Source: GWE2-42-39 sp963668595 (GTDB lineage Bacteria > Bacteroidota > Bacteroidia > Bacteroidales > Prolixibacteraceae). From it: a DNA stretch of 64,000 nt. Shown here one piece after another: positions 8,874-18,458 of this stretch (its first letter is position 1; every line of letters starts with the position of its first letter). Location of the stretch: the NCBI GenBank assembly GCA_963668595.1, contig OY764876.1, forward strand, positions 1,364,001 through 1,428,000, given 5' to 3'. Made by a program: the position numbers and the translations under genes. Under the pieces are notes generated by a model that worked only from the letters and a program-made list of their open reading frames with translations, made no database searches and was not told the DNA's origin.

Positions 8874-10460
8874 ATGAAACGAATTACATACATTTTGTTT
8901 GCATTGGCCGTGTCATTGAGTGCCTGCCATACCAAACACAACGAAACAGAATCTCACGAACACTCCGAATCATGCAGCCACGAAGCGGAAGCTACTACTG
9001 AACATGAGCACGAAGGAGAAGATTCGCACGCAGGACACAATCACGGCGAAATTAAATTACAAATCACTGCCTACAGCAACGATTTTGAGCTGTTTGCCGA
9101 AGCTACTCCCCTTTCTGTAGGTGAAAAAGCAGAAGTACTGATCCATTTTTCAAGTATTCCGGATTTTAAACCATTGACAGATGCAACAATCACTGCTCAT
9201 CTGATTGTCAACGGAAAAAAAATCAGTCAGCAACTACAGCCTGTGCGAAAAGGTATTTTCGAATTCGATATTGAACCAACTGTTCCGGGCGAAGCTGTTT
9301 TGCGCTTCGACATTCAAACTGCAAAAGAAAACTATCAACTAGAAGCGACGGGATTGCAGGTTTACAGCGACGAACACGAAGCCATTCACGAAGCGGAAGA
9401 AATCGAAGCTATGATTCCGTCAACCAACACCATCGCCTTCACCAAAGAACAATCGTGGAAAATTGATTTTGCCACAGCACAAGCCAACAAGCAAACTTTC
9501 GGACAGGTAATCAAAACAACAGCACAAATTCAGTCGCTTCCTGCTTCGGAACGCATTATTACAGCACGCACCAACGGCACAGTGCTGTTTTCGCCTGAAA
9601 TAATTTCGGAAGGCAAAAACCTGAAAAGCGGACAATCACTTTTCACTATTTCAGCAAACGGACTGGCTGACAACAATCTTGCTGTGCGCTATGCCGAATC
9701 GGAAACCAATTTCGAAAAAGAAAAAGCCGATTACGAACGCAAACAAAATCTGGCAAAAGACAAAATAGTTTCAGAAAAAGAATTGGCCGATGCCAAAGCC
9801 AGTTTTGAAAACGCTAAAACTGTTTTCAATAACCTGAAAACTCATTTCAATGCATCGGGACAAACCGTCAGCAGTCCGATGAATGGTTATGTGAAAGAAA
9901 TTTTGGTTGAGAATGGCCAATATGTTGAAGCAGGTCAACCTCTCGTGCGTGTTGCCCAAAATCAGAAATTATTGCTTCGCACCGAGGTTCAGCAAAAATA
10001 TGCACAGGCACTGCAACATTTCAGTACTGCTGTAATCCGCACCAGTAGCGATCAGCAAAGCTATCCGCTCGAACAATTCAACGGAAAATTAGTATCTGTC
10101 GGACAATCGGCAGAAGGAGCCAATTACCTGATTCCGGTCGTTCTTCAACTCGATAATCCGGGAACTTTTCTGCCAGGCGGCTTTGTCGAATTATTTCTGA
10201 AAACCACTTCAGAAAAAGAAATACTCACAGTACCTAATTCTGCCTTGTTGGAAGAACAAGGTGCCTACTTTGTACTGGTACAAGTGCATCCCGAATTGTT
10301 TGAAAAACGCGAAGTGAAAACCGGAGCTACCGACGGAATCAGCACCGCAATTCTGAGTGGCATTTTGCCCGAAGAACGGGTGATTACACAAGGAGCCAAA
10401 TTGGTAAAACTGTCGCAGGTTGCAGGAGCAATGGATCCGCATGCCGGTCACGTTCATTAA
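8874..10460 (+). CDS. Heavy-metal efflux RND periplasmic adaptor (CzcB/CusB-like)
   Basis: The 528-residue protein is a predicted lipoprotein (lipobox LSAC, Cys18). A His/Glu-rich stretch (residues 20-60, repeated HEH, HAGHNHG) probably binds metal. A domain of about 100 residues typical of metal-type adaptors follows. Then comes the membrane-fusion core: a barrel-sandwich half, a helical hairpin (FEKEKADYERKQNLAKDK and on, about 280-325), the second lipoyl half (VSSPMNGYVKEILVENGQYV) and a beta-barrel (FLPGGFVELFL). It ends with a His-containing tail (DPHAGHVH). It bridges the RND pump and the TolC-like channel encoded in the same operon. Confidence 0.93.
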   Translation: MKRITYILFALAVSLSACHTKHNETESHEHSESCSHEAEATTEHEHEGEDSHAGHNHGEIKLQITAYSNDFELFAEATPLSVGEKAEVLIHFSSIPDFKPLTDATITAHLIVNGKKISQQLQPVRKGIFEFDIEPTVPGEAVLRFDIQTAKENYQLEATGLQVYSDEHEAIHEAEEIEAMIPSTNTIAFTKEQSWKIDFATAQANKQTFGQVIKTTAQIQSLPASERIITARTNGTVLFSPEIISEGKNLKSGQSLFTISANGLADNNLAVRYAESETNFEKEKADYERKQNLAKDKIVSEKELADAKASFENAKTVFNNLKTHFNASGQTVSSPMNGYVKEILVENGQYVEAGQPLVRVAQNQKLLLRTEVQQKYAQALQHFSTAVIRTSSDQQSYPLEQFNGKLVSVGQSAEGANYLIPVVLQLDNPGTFLPGGFVELFLKTTSEKEILTVPNSALLEEQGAYFVLVQVHPELFEKREVKTGATDGISTAILSGILPEERVITQGAKLVKLSQVAGAMDPHAGHVH

Positions 10461-10472
10461 AAAGGAGGTATC
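10461..10472 (+). promoter_or_regulatory. Strong Shine-Dalgarno site before the RND pump
   Basis: AAAGGAGGTATC lies directly before ATG 10473, a near-perfect anti-SD match. Most genes in this window lack such a site, so strong initiation here is notable. Confidence 0.75.
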
Positions 10473-13400
10473 ATGTTAAATCAGATTATAAAATTCTCGC
10501 TGAACAACAAATACCTCATTTTGCTTTGTTCGCTGGTACTGATTATTGCCGGAACACGCACCGCTCAAAATATGGATGTGGACGTGTTTCCCGACCTCAC
10601 TGCTCCCACCGTGGTGGTAATGACCGATGCACACGGAATGGCATCGGAAGAAGTAGAACGGCTGGTTACTTTCCCGATTGAAACAGCTGTAAACGGAGCA
10701 ACCAATGTACGCCGCGTACGCTCTTCTTCGGCACAAGGATATTCGTTTGTGTGGGTAGAGTTCGACTGGGGAACCGATATTTACAAAGCCCGTCAGGTAG
10801 TGAGCGAAAAACTCATCAGCATAAATTCGCAAATGCCGCTGGGAGTCGGACAGCCCACTCTTGCACCTCAATCAAGCGTGATGGGCGAAATATTTTTCAT
10901 CGGTTTGCAGGCCGACAGCACCAGCATGATGGATTTACGAACCATTGCCGAATGGAACGTAAAACCGCTGGTACTCGCTACCGGTGGAGTATCGCAAGTA
11001 ACCATTATTGGCGGTGATTACAAACAGTACCAGGTGCTTGCTGATCCTCAAAAAATGAAACAATATCAAGTTTCTCTGGATGAAATCGTTATGAATTGCG
11101 AAGAAATAAGTCAAAATTCAACCGGAGGCGTACTTCGCCAATACGGAAATGAATATGTTGTTCGTAGTATTGCCCGCACTTCCGATCTGGAAGAGCTTGG
11201 AAAAACATTTATCAAACAGAAAAACGGACACCCTGTTCGCGTGGAAGATGTTGCCGAAGTGCGCATCGGAAGTGCTGTAAAAATGGGCTACGCATCCGAA
11301 AATGCCAAACCTGCAATCATTATTTCCATTTCGAAACAACCCAATATTAATACGCTGGAAGTAACCCAGCGAATTGAAACCAACCTCGCTGTATTGCAAA
11401 AAACACTCCCCCCGGATGTGAAAGTTGATACCAAAATATTCCGTCAGGCCGACTTCATTGAAACTTCGGTAAACAATGTACGAAGTGCGTTAATTGAAGG
11501 TGGAATTTTCGTTATTGTCATTCTGTTCCTTTTCCTGGGAAGCTTCCGCACAACCATCATTTCGTTGCTGGCGATTCCGCTTTCGCTGCTTGGAGCAATT
11601 CTGGTAATGAAAGTACTTGGACAGAACATTAACACCATGAGTTTAGGTGGAATGGCAATTGCCATCGGATCACTGGTTGACGATGCAATTATCGATGTAG
11701 AAAATGTGTACAAGCGACTCCGACAAAACAGGATAAAACCTAAACAAGAACAGGAATCAACCTTTGATGTGGTTTTTGAAGCTTCAAAAGAAATACGTTC
11801 ATCTATTCTGAATGCAACCCTCATTATCATGGTAGCTTTCCTGCCGCTGTTTTTCCTTTCAGGAATGGAAGGACGCATGCTGAAACCACTGGGAATTTCA
11901 TTCATCGTGTCGCTGTTCGTTTCACTAATTGTTGCCATGACACTCACTCCGCTACTGGCAAAAATGCTACTGAGCAATGAGAAATACCTGGCCCGCAACG
12001 AAAAAGAAAAATGGCTGGTTCGCAAACTCACACACCATTACGAAAAATCGCTTCATTTTATACTGAAACACAAGGCAGCTACACTAATCAGTATGGGTGT
12101 TTTGCTCGTTGTCTCCATCATTACTTTTTCATCAATGGGGCGCAGCTTCTTGCCTGAGTTCAACGAAGGTTCGCTCACGCTTTCAGTCATCACCCAGCCC
12201 GGAACATCGCTCGAAGAAAGCAACCGGCTTGGCAATCTGGTAGAAACACAGTTGCTGGCCATTCCGGAAATAAGCAGCACAGCACGTCGCACCGGACGAG
12301 GAGAACTCGACGAACATTCGCAAAGTATCAATAGTGCCGAAATCGATGTCAATTTCGATTTAAAAGAACGTAGTCAGGACGAATTTCTGGCCGATGTGCG
12401 TCAAACACTGGCGGGTATTCCGGGCATTGCAGCAACCGTTGGACAACCACTTGGACACCGCATCGACCACATGCTTTCCGGAACGCGCGCCAACATTGCC
12501 ATCAAAGTCTTTGGAAATGAACTGAATCGCATGTTCTCCATTGGAAACCAGATAAAAGCTGCGACCACCGGCATCGAAGGTCTGGTGGATGTAAATGTGG
12601 AGCAGCAGGTAGAAATTCCGCAATTGCAGATTAGAGCAAAACGCGATCTGCTGGCCATGTACGGTATCTCACTGAGACAATTCAACCGGTTTATTGAAAC
12701 AGCTTTTGCAGGCGAAAAAGTGGCCGATATTTACGAAGGTCAGCGCAGTTTCGACCTGGTTGTCCGCCTGAATAAAGATTATACCGAGACAATGGAAGGA
12801 ATGCGTTCGGCGCTGATTACAACCGGAGACGGGAAAAAGATTCCGCTGGAAGAAGTAGCAGACATTGTTTCCGTCAGCGGACCAAGTTCAATCAGTCGCG
12901 AAAATGTGCAGCGCAAAGTAGTTGTTTCGGCCAATGTTGCTGGTCGCGATTTACGAAGCGTGGTACAGGAAATTCAGGAAAGAATAAACACACAAATTGA
13001 ATTACCGGAAGGCTACCGCATCGAATACGGCGGTCAGTTTGAAAGCGAAGCTCGTGCTTCACGCACCCTCATGATTACCTCATTGCTGGCAATTTTGATC
13101 ATCTTCCTGCTGCTTTTTCAGGAATTTAAAAACTTCAAACTCGCAGGAATTGTACTGATTAACCTGCCTTTGGCTCTAATTGGCGGTGTATTTTCCATTT
13201 ATTTTACCTCAGGCGTGCTCAGTATTCCTGCTATTATTGGATTTATTACGCTCTTCGGAATTGCCACCAGAAACGGTATTTTATTGATTTCAAATTACCA
13301 GAGACTGGAAAGACAGGGAAGTTCGTTGTATGAAACCATCACCAAAGGTTCGTCAGACCGACTGAATGCCATCCTGATGACTGCACTCACTGCTGCACTA

Positions 13401-13559
13401 GCCCTCATCCCTCTGGCAATGCGAGGCAATTTATCAGGAAATGAAATTCAGAGCCCGATGGCAAAAGTGATCCTTGGAGGCTTATTAACTTCCACTCTGC
13501 TCAATATTTATATCGTGCCGATTGTTTATAGTTTATTCAACCACAAACAAAAACACTGA
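10473..13559 (+). CDS. Heavy-metal efflux RND transporter permease (CzcA/CusA family)
   Basis: At 1028 residues the protein has the full inner-membrane RND pump layout: a first TM helix, a large periplasmic loop, TM2-6, a second loop and TM8-12. TM4 carries GGMAIAIGSLVDDAIIDVENV. Compared with the classical CzcA signature (an Asp-Phe-Gly, then VDGA and VEN), the first Asp position is Ala while the VDD and VEN acids remain. This points to a different metal-efflux subgroup than Ralstonia CzcA. It starts 12 bases after the adaptor gene behind a strong SD site. It probably exports a cation such as Co, Zn, Ni, Cd or Cu/Ag; the choice cannot be made from sequence. Confidence 0.93.
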   Translation: MLNQIIKFSLNNKYLILLCSLVLIIAGTRTAQNMDVDVFPDLTAPTVVVMTDAHGMASEEVERLVTFPIETAVNGATNVRRVRSSSAQGYSFVWVEFDWGTDIYKARQVVSEKLISINSQMPLGVGQPTLAPQSSVMGEIFFIGLQADSTSMMDLRTIAEWNVKPLVLATGGVSQVTIIGGDYKQYQVLADPQKMKQYQVSLDEIVMNCEEISQNSTGGVLRQYGNEYVVRSIARTSDLEELGKTFIKQKNGHPVRVEDVAEVRIGSAVKMGYASENAKPAIIISISKQPNINTLEVTQRIETNLAVLQKTLPPDVKVDTKIFRQADFIETSVNNVRSALIEGGIFVIVILFLFLGSFRTTIISLLAIPLSLLGAILVMKVLGQNINTMSLGGMAIAIGSLVDDAIIDVENVYKRLRQNRIKPKQEQESTFDVVFEASKEIRSSILNATLIIMVAFLPLFFLSGMEGRMLKPLGISFIVSLFVSLIVAMTLTPLLAKMLLSNEKYLARNEKEKWLVRKLTHHYEKSLHFILKHKAATLISMGVLLVVSIITFSSMGRSFLPEFNEGSLTLSVITQPGTSLEESNRLGNLVETQLLAIPEISSTARRTGRGELDEHSQSINSAEIDVNFDLKERSQDEFLADVRQTLAGIPGIAATVGQPLGHRIDHMLSGTRANIAIKVFGNELNRMFSIGNQIKAATTGIEGLVDVNVEQQVEIPQLQIRAKRDLLAMYGISLRQFNRFIETAFAGEKVADIYEGQRSFDLVVRLNKDYTETMEGMRSALITTGDGKKIPLEEVADIVSVSGPSSISRENVQRKVVVSANVAGRDLRSVVQEIQERINTQIELPEGYRIEYGGQFESEARASRTLMITSLLAILIIFLLLFQEFKNFKLAGIVLINLPLALIGGVFSIYFTSGVLSIPAIIGFITLFGIATRNGILLISNYQRLERQGSSLYETITKGSSDRLNAILMTALTAALALIPLAMRGNLSGNEIQSPMAKVILGGLLTSTLLNIYIVPIVYSLFNHKQKH

Positions 13560-13560
13560 A

Positions 13561-14472
13561 ATGGGACATTCACATTCGCACGCACACAATCATTCGCATG
13601 ACCATGCAGGAAAAAACCTTCGGGTGGCTTTCTTTTTAAACTTGATTTTTGCATTGATTGAATTGGTTGGCGGACTATATACCAACAGTATTGCAATTAT
13701 TACCGATGCGGTACACGATTTCGGCGACAGTCTTTCGCTGGCTATTTCGTGGTTTTTGCAGAAAAAGTCAGAAAAAAAGAGCGACGAAAAGTATTCGTAT
13801 GGCTACCGTCGCTATTCGCTGCTTGGCGCCATCGTTATTTCGGTTGTACTTCTGGTTAGTGCAGTGTTCATCATCCGAGAAAGTGTAGCTCGTTTATTAT
13901 ATCCTGAAGCAACCGATGCATCTGGCATGCTATTGCTGGCTATCCTCGGTATTTTGGTGAACGGAGCTGCTGTATTGCGGCTCAAAAAAGGCACCTCGCT
14001 GAATGAACGTGCCGTTTTCCTGCATCTGATGGAAGACGTGCTGGGATGGATTGCCGTGCTGATCGTGAGTATCGTCATGCTTTTTGTTGAACTGCCTATT
14101 CTCGATCCGCTACTGTCCATTGGTATCACCATTTGGGTACTGACTAACGTGTACCGCAATTTGCGCGATGTGTTCAAAGTGCTACTGCAAGGAGTTCCGC
14201 AAGAAGTAAATGTGGATGGGTTAAAACAGGCAATTCTGCAAATTCCTCAGGTTGAATCATTTCATGATTTTCATCTGTGGTCGCTCGACGGTGAACGCAA
14301 CATCATGAGTCTGCATGTGGTACTTCGGAACGAAACAAAGGCAGCTTTTACACACGAAGTAAAAGCCCAAATCCGCGTCATTGCTAGCTCATTCAATGTG
14401 GCACACACTACCATTGAGACAGAAAGCGAGGCCGAAATGCCCGATTGTGATTACCGCGACGGATGTGAATAA
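13561..14472 (+). CDS. Cation diffusion facilitator (CzcD-like zinc exporter)
   Basis: The 303-residue transporter has a His-rich N-terminus (GHSHSHAHNHSHDH), six TM segments, and the two intramembrane metal sites typical of Zn-type CDFs: HDFGD in TM2 and HLMED in TM5. A cytoplasmic C-terminal domain (VESFHDFHLWSLDGERNIMSLH) and a terminal Cys-containing tail (MPDCDYRDGCE) follow. The frame is open upstream to TTG 13522 inside the pump gene, but ATG 13561, one base after the pump stop codon, is the likely start. CDFs move zinc into the periplasm, where the RND complex can expel it. Confidence 0.92.
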   Translation: MGHSHSHAHNHSHDHAGKNLRVAFFLNLIFALIELVGGLYTNSIAIITDAVHDFGDSLSLAISWFLQKKSEKKSDEKYSYGYRRYSLLGAIVISVVLLVSAVFIIRESVARLLYPEATDASGMLLLAILGILVNGAAVLRLKKGTSLNERAVFLHLMEDVLGWIAVLIVSIVMLFVELPILDPLLSIGITIWVLTNVYRNLRDVFKVLLQGVPQEVNVDGLKQAILQIPQVESFHDFHLWSLDGERNIMSLHVVLRNETKAAFTHEVKAQIRVIASSFNVAHTTIETESEAEMPDCDYRDGCE

Positions 14473-14505
14473 ACCATTTAAAACACCTTCAATAGATAAC
14501 TGAAA

Positions 14506-15684
14506 ATGAGATATAAAATATTTATCAATACAGGAATTTTGCTGGCCATGTGTTTGGGAGTACACGCACAAAACAGCATTGAAAAAGTACTCTCTGAGAT
14601 CGAAAAAAACAACAGCTCGCTCCGGGCATTTCAGCAACAAATGGAAGCTGATAAAATTGGAAACCGGACGGGAATCTACCTGACCAACCCGGAAGTGGAA
14701 TTCAATTACTTGTGGGGAAGCCCTTCTGCAATCGGAAATCGGAAAGACATCAGCGTGAGTCAGTCATTCGACTTTCCAACCGCTTATGCCTACAGAAATC
14801 GTATTGCCACCGACCGCAACCAACAGGCTGAATTGGAATATCGCCGTCAGCAAAAAGATATTTTGTTTGAAGCACGGCAACTGTGTGTGGAACTTACATT
14901 TACACAAGCCATGCAGGCTGAAAACCGGAAACGACTGCAACATGCCCGTGAACTGGCTCGTTCGTACCGCGCCAAACTGAATGCTGGCGATGCAAATATT
15001 TTAGACGACAACAAAGCTCAACTTAACCTGCTGGGAGTACAAAAAGAGGCCGAACAACTGGCACTACGACAAGAAGAGTTGCTTTGCGAATTAAAACGGA
15101 TGAATGGCGGAGAGTCAATTGCCTTTGCAGACTCAACATTCTCAGCCCCGCTCCTGCCCTCCGATTTCGAAAGTTGGTATGCTCAGGCAGCTCAAGCCAA
15201 TCCGGTACTGGCCTGGCTGGCTACACAAACCGAAATAAGTCGAAAACAGGAAAAGCTGAATCGCGCCATGAGTCTGCCCAAAATCCAAACCGGCTACATG
15301 AGCGAAAAGGTGGTTGGCGAACAGTTTCAGGGAATCACACTTGGTTTGTCAATACCTTTGTGGGAAAACAAAAACACGGTAAAACAGGCGCGCCAGCAAA
15401 CTGCTGCAATGCAAAGCATGGAAGCCGATCAGAAATTGCAATGGAACAATCATCTAAAAATACTTCACAGCAAAGCCGTAGCATTGCAACAGCAAGTATC
15501 CGGCTACCGGCAGCAATTGCAGGCACTCGATCATACCGGTTCGCTGCAAAAAGCACTCAACGCAGGAGAAATAAATCTGGTCAACTACTTACTTGAACTC
15601 ACTGTTTATTACGAACATGTGGATCGATTGCTTGATACAGAACACGAATTGCACAGTACCCTAACTGATATGAACAGATATTAA
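14506..15684 (+). CDS. TolC-family outer membrane factor (CzcC-like)
   Basis: The 392-residue protein has a signal peptide (MRYKIFINTGILLAMCLGVHAQ) followed by long alternating helical and strand segments of an outer membrane efflux protein. Two related halves are visible: ISVSQSFDFPTAYAYRNRIA near residue 85, and LGLSIPLWENKNTVKQARQQ near residue 275. As the last gene of the metal-efflux operon it is the expected outer membrane exit duct for the RND pump. It lies 33 bases after the CDF gene and ends at a strong terminator. Confidence 0.9.
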   Translation: MRYKIFINTGILLAMCLGVHAQNSIEKVLSEIEKNNSSLRAFQQQMEADKIGNRTGIYLTNPEVEFNYLWGSPSAIGNRKDISVSQSFDFPTAYAYRNRIATDRNQQAELEYRRQQKDILFEARQLCVELTFTQAMQAENRKRLQHARELARSYRAKLNAGDANILDDNKAQLNLLGVQKEAEQLALRQEELLCELKRMNGGESIAFADSTFSAPLLPSDFESWYAQAAQANPVLAWLATQTEISRKQEKLNRAMSLPKIQTGYMSEKVVGEQFQGITLGLSIPLWENKNTVKQARQQTAAMQSMEADQKLQWNNHLKILHSKAVALQQQVSGYRQQLQALDHTGSLQKALNAGEINLVNYLLELTVYYEHVDRLLDTEHELHSTLTDMNRY

Positions 15685-15706
15685 TTCAGTCCATTTAAGT
15701 AAGAAT

Positions 15707-15743
15707 CCCCGATAGAATGCAAAATCTGTCGGGGCTTTTTTTT
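15707..15743 (+). terminator. Terminator of the metal-efflux operon
   Basis: CCCCGATAGA (15707-15716) pairs with TCTGTCGGGG (15725-15734), with one G-U pair, followed by CTTTTTTTT. Confidence 0.9.
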
Positions 15744-15870
15744 GCATCTAATTGAACTAATCATCATTTTTTCATTTCCTACATAACAATAAATAAACCA
15801 ATGAAGCGTTTTCAAATACAAACCCTAGATTAATAATTCAATTTCATAAAAAAAAACAGCCCCTAAAAGT

Positions 15871-17103
15871 ATGAAGAAACTGATATTAATTATTTTCTTA
15901 CTCTCAATAATACAAGCATTTGGACAAAAATATAGTTCAAAAAGATGTACAGATTACAGCTTTATAATACAAGATTCGCCCTCTCAATTATTTACAATGA
16001 GACAGGTAAATCAAAATTATTTATCCGGTTACAGGTTGTTTGCAAAAGAACTTTATACTGTTTCAAAAAATGATTATATCGCTGATTTACTTCAATTTGG
16101 CATTCAATCAATATTCTTTCTTCCTTTTACTCACGAAGAGGGACATCGTTCAATTCTAACAGCTAACAATATTGGTTCAATCTCACAACCATACTTCAAT
16201 AAATATGGTGCCGCATATGTAAAAGGAGTAACTGATAAAACTCTTCAATATCTCAGAGATAATAACTTACCAACATATATAAGATTACATTCGGGAGGAT
16301 TAGAGTCTGATTATATGCTAACCAAACGGATGGAAACTATAGGCAGTTTCGAGAAAGATGATTTCAAATATTACAGATGGGAATATTGGTTTCGCAAACT
16401 CGGAATTATACAGTATTACGTTACAGGACTTTTCGGATTTGAGATTGACCTTGATGAAGAAGAAAATGAATTGGAACGAGATATTGTCGGATATGATACG
16501 TATGGAGCTGCAAGACATTTATTTCGCCCGGATATGAATTTTTACAGATATACAAAATATAAAGATTTAACAAGCGAAGAAAAGAAATATGTTCACCGAA
16601 TGGGATATCGTTCTTTGCTAAACTTATTAAATCCCATAATGATTGGAAAAGGAAATTTCAAAGCTGGTGAAAACTTAAATTTCAATATTGGGATGGGATA
16701 CACCATGGCTCCATTTGGAGACTTCATTGATGAAAATATCTGGATAAAATACAAGGATTTCAATCTTTCCGGTTATGCAAGACAATTTCAGAATCGAAAC
16801 AATTGGTTTCATGGATTTGGGCTTAGTCTCATAGACTTTCAGTTACACAAAAGAATACTTACAAATGTTTCTAGCCACTTCTGGAATCAACCTAAAAATT
16901 ATGACTTTAACACCGCTAAATCTTTTTTGGGTGGAGCTGTTGATGTGGATTTACGGTATTTCTTTTTCAATAATAGAGAAACATGGCTAAACGGATTTTC
17001 AATTGATCTAGGCATGATTTATAAAACAGAAGGATTTCTTCCTGAAGAATTATATTTCAAGGAACACTTTGGATTACGACTTGGAACAACTATCAGACTA
17101 TAA
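15871..17103 (+). CDS. Exported protein of unknown function with an HEEGH motif
   Basis: I do not recognise this 410-residue protein. It has a signal peptide (MKKLILIIFLLSIIQAFGQ). At residues 88-92 it carries HEEGH, which fits the HExxH zinc-peptidase pattern, right after a hydrophobic segment (LLQFGIQSIFFLPF). Possible further acidic or His ligands lie at LHSGGLESDY (about 139-148). The last 180 residues alternate aromatic and polar residues like beta-barrel strands and end in GLRLGTTIRL. An envelope metallopeptidase-like protein, perhaps outer membrane associated, is possible but unproven. The gene and the next one are visibly AT-richer than the efflux operon before them. Confidence 0.7.
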   Translation: MKKLILIIFLLSIIQAFGQKYSSKRCTDYSFIIQDSPSQLFTMRQVNQNYLSGYRLFAKELYTVSKNDYIADLLQFGIQSIFFLPFTHEEGHRSILTANNIGSISQPYFNKYGAAYVKGVTDKTLQYLRDNNLPTYIRLHSGGLESDYMLTKRMETIGSFEKDDFKYYRWEYWFRKLGIIQYYVTGLFGFEIDLDEEENELERDIVGYDTYGAARHLFRPDMNFYRYTKYKDLTSEEKKYVHRMGYRSLLNLLNPIMIGKGNFKAGENLNFNIGMGYTMAPFGDFIDENIWIKYKDFNLSGYARQFQNRNNWFHGFGLSLIDFQLHKRILTNVSSHFWNQPKNYDFNTAKSFLGGAVDVDLRYFFFNNRETWLNGFSIDLGMIYKTEGFLPEELYFKEHFGLRLGTTIRL

Positions 17104-17146
17104 ATCAACTACGAATTACAATATTAAATACTAAAACAACCCCAAA

Positions 17147-17821
17147 ATGAAAACAGCAACTATTCTTCTAATCTGCACAATGGCCTTTTTGAAAACCGTT
17201 TCGGCACAGTTTATTGATCGATATGGATTCAGCCTTGGATCAAGCTATTCAACTCAAACCTGGGATTTAAAACGAGTATCGTGGGCGAACCTTGAAAAGG
17301 AATATACACTTGGTTTTTCAGGTTATTTCTTTGCTGAAAAAGAACTATGTAAAAAGATTAGTATTCGTTCTGAAATAGGATATATACAAAAAGGATTTGC
17401 AAATACTGATCCTTCTTTTTCAGCACCATACAATGATTTCATTATTGAAAAAACGGTAAAGCTTCATGAAGTAGCCTTGAATATGGGAGTTAAATTTAAA
17501 CCATTCCATTGTTTACTAAATCCATACATTATCGGCGGATTTCAGTGTAATTATCTTTTTGATTATAAAGACGCTACTATTTTTGAAAAGAGTTCTGGTA
17601 TCACGTATAAATTTTACAGCGATGATATTGAAAAGTTTAACAAGATAGAACTAGACGCATTGACCGGTATTGGTGTGGAAATTTCGGAACTGGCCTTTAT
17701 TGAATTCAACTACCTGCCAACACTTACCAACGCATATAATGATGCCAGTTGGAAAATAAAAAACCATTCAATGCAACTCAAGCTGGGACTCAATATGAAC
17801 ACACTGATTGGTAAACATTAA
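17147..17821 (+). CDS. Outer membrane beta-barrel protein (PorT/OMP_b-brl-like)
   Basis: The 224-residue protein has a signal peptide (ILLICTMAFLKTVSAQ). The rest is built of amphipathic strands typical of small Bacteroidota barrels: GFSLGSSYSTQTWDLK, IRSEIGYIQKGFAN, HEVALNMGVKFKP, LNPYIIGGFQCNYLFDYK, ALTGIGVEISELAFIEFNY and a terminal SMQLKLGLNMNTL. The role is unknown. It follows the HEEGH protein by 43 bases on the same strand, so they may be co-transcribed. A shared terminator with the opposing gene overlaps its last codons. Confidence 0.78.
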   Translation: MKTATILLICTMAFLKTVSAQFIDRYGFSLGSSYSTQTWDLKRVSWANLEKEYTLGFSGYFFAEKELCKKISIRSEIGYIQKGFANTDPSFSAPYNDFIIEKTVKLHEVALNMGVKFKPFHCLLNPYIIGGFQCNYLFDYKDATIFEKSSGITYKFYSDDIEKFNKIELDALTGIGVEISELAFIEFNYLPTLTNAYNDASWKIKNHSMQLKLGLNMNTLIGKH

Positions 17822-17845
17822 TGAAGGTTTACCAATCAGTGTTTC
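17801..17845. terminator. Bidirectional terminator between convergent genes
   Basis: A 16-bp perfect stem (17801-17816 with 17827-17842) overlaps the stop codon of the plus-strand barrel gene and lies downstream of the minus-strand gene at 17853. Confidence 0.8.
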
Positions 17846-17852
17846 CCAAATA

Positions 17853-18251
17853 TTACTGATACGGAGGCTGATTTTCTGTTGAATTATTTTCAATTTGCAG
17901 AATTTCGGTTACAACAAAGTTACTTTTTCCTCTCCATGGTAAGGGGTGCAAATATTCTTTGTACCGAAGTTCCACTTTTTTACCGCTGCAACGATCCAAC
18001 ACTGAAGCAATACTATCGTCCACAACGCTAAATTCGAATTCGTTGCTTTGCAGCGCACCGGGTGTTGACGACCAGAAACCTTTCTGAATCAGTCTCCCCT
18101 CGTAGGTTTTAAAAACATATCCTTTCTTCACAAAGAAATTCAGGTCTCCGGCTTTTACCCCTTCACCAAACACGAAATAATAACGCCACCAAATGGTTAC
18201 CATTAAAATCAATAGCAAAGCAACGCCGGTAATTATCAGGAATTTCTTCAT
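17853..18251 (-). CDS. Small membrane-anchored protein, function unknown
   Basis: The frame is open to a TTG at 18368, but ATG 18251 gives MKKFLIITGVALLLILMVTIWW, a proper N-terminal membrane anchor, so 132 residues is the better model. The soluble part contains YYFVFGEGVKAGDLNFFVKK, TYEGRLIQKGFW, SNEFEFSVVDDSI and VELRYKEYLHPLPWRG. I recognise this as a recurring Bacteroidota protein, sometimes labelled 6-phosphogluconate dehydrogenase in databases, but nothing in it looks like a dehydrogenase. A beta-rich extracytoplasmic domain is likely. Confidence 0.75.
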   Translation of the reverse strand: MKKFLIITGVALLLILMVTIWWRYYFVFGEGVKAGDLNFFVKKGYVFKTYEGRLIQKGFWSSTPGALQSNEFEFSVVDDSIASVLDRCSGKKVELRYKEYLHPLPWRGKSNFVVTEILQIENNSTENQPPYQ

Positions 18252-18458
18252 ACGATTGTGTTTATTATTCTGTCTGGTAAATTTCGTATTTATTTTGAAC
18301 CAATTACCTTCCGAAAAACAGATTTTACAGACAGGTTGCAAATAAACCGAAACAAAACTATTCTTCAACTATTGATACACTTTTACCCAATCAGATTCAC
18401 CGATTCGCAGCGAATCAACACCTTATATCACATTCAATACAACAATATATTATTCTGA

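Noticed and set aside
11444..12031. 195-codon minus-strand open frame inside the RND pump gene
   Set aside because: Ser/Arg-rich shadow of a conserved transporter; no start context and no family features.
15084..15596. 170-codon plus-strand frame within the TolC-like gene
   Set aside because: Out-of-frame shadow of the outer membrane factor, which has the right motifs, spacing and signal peptide.
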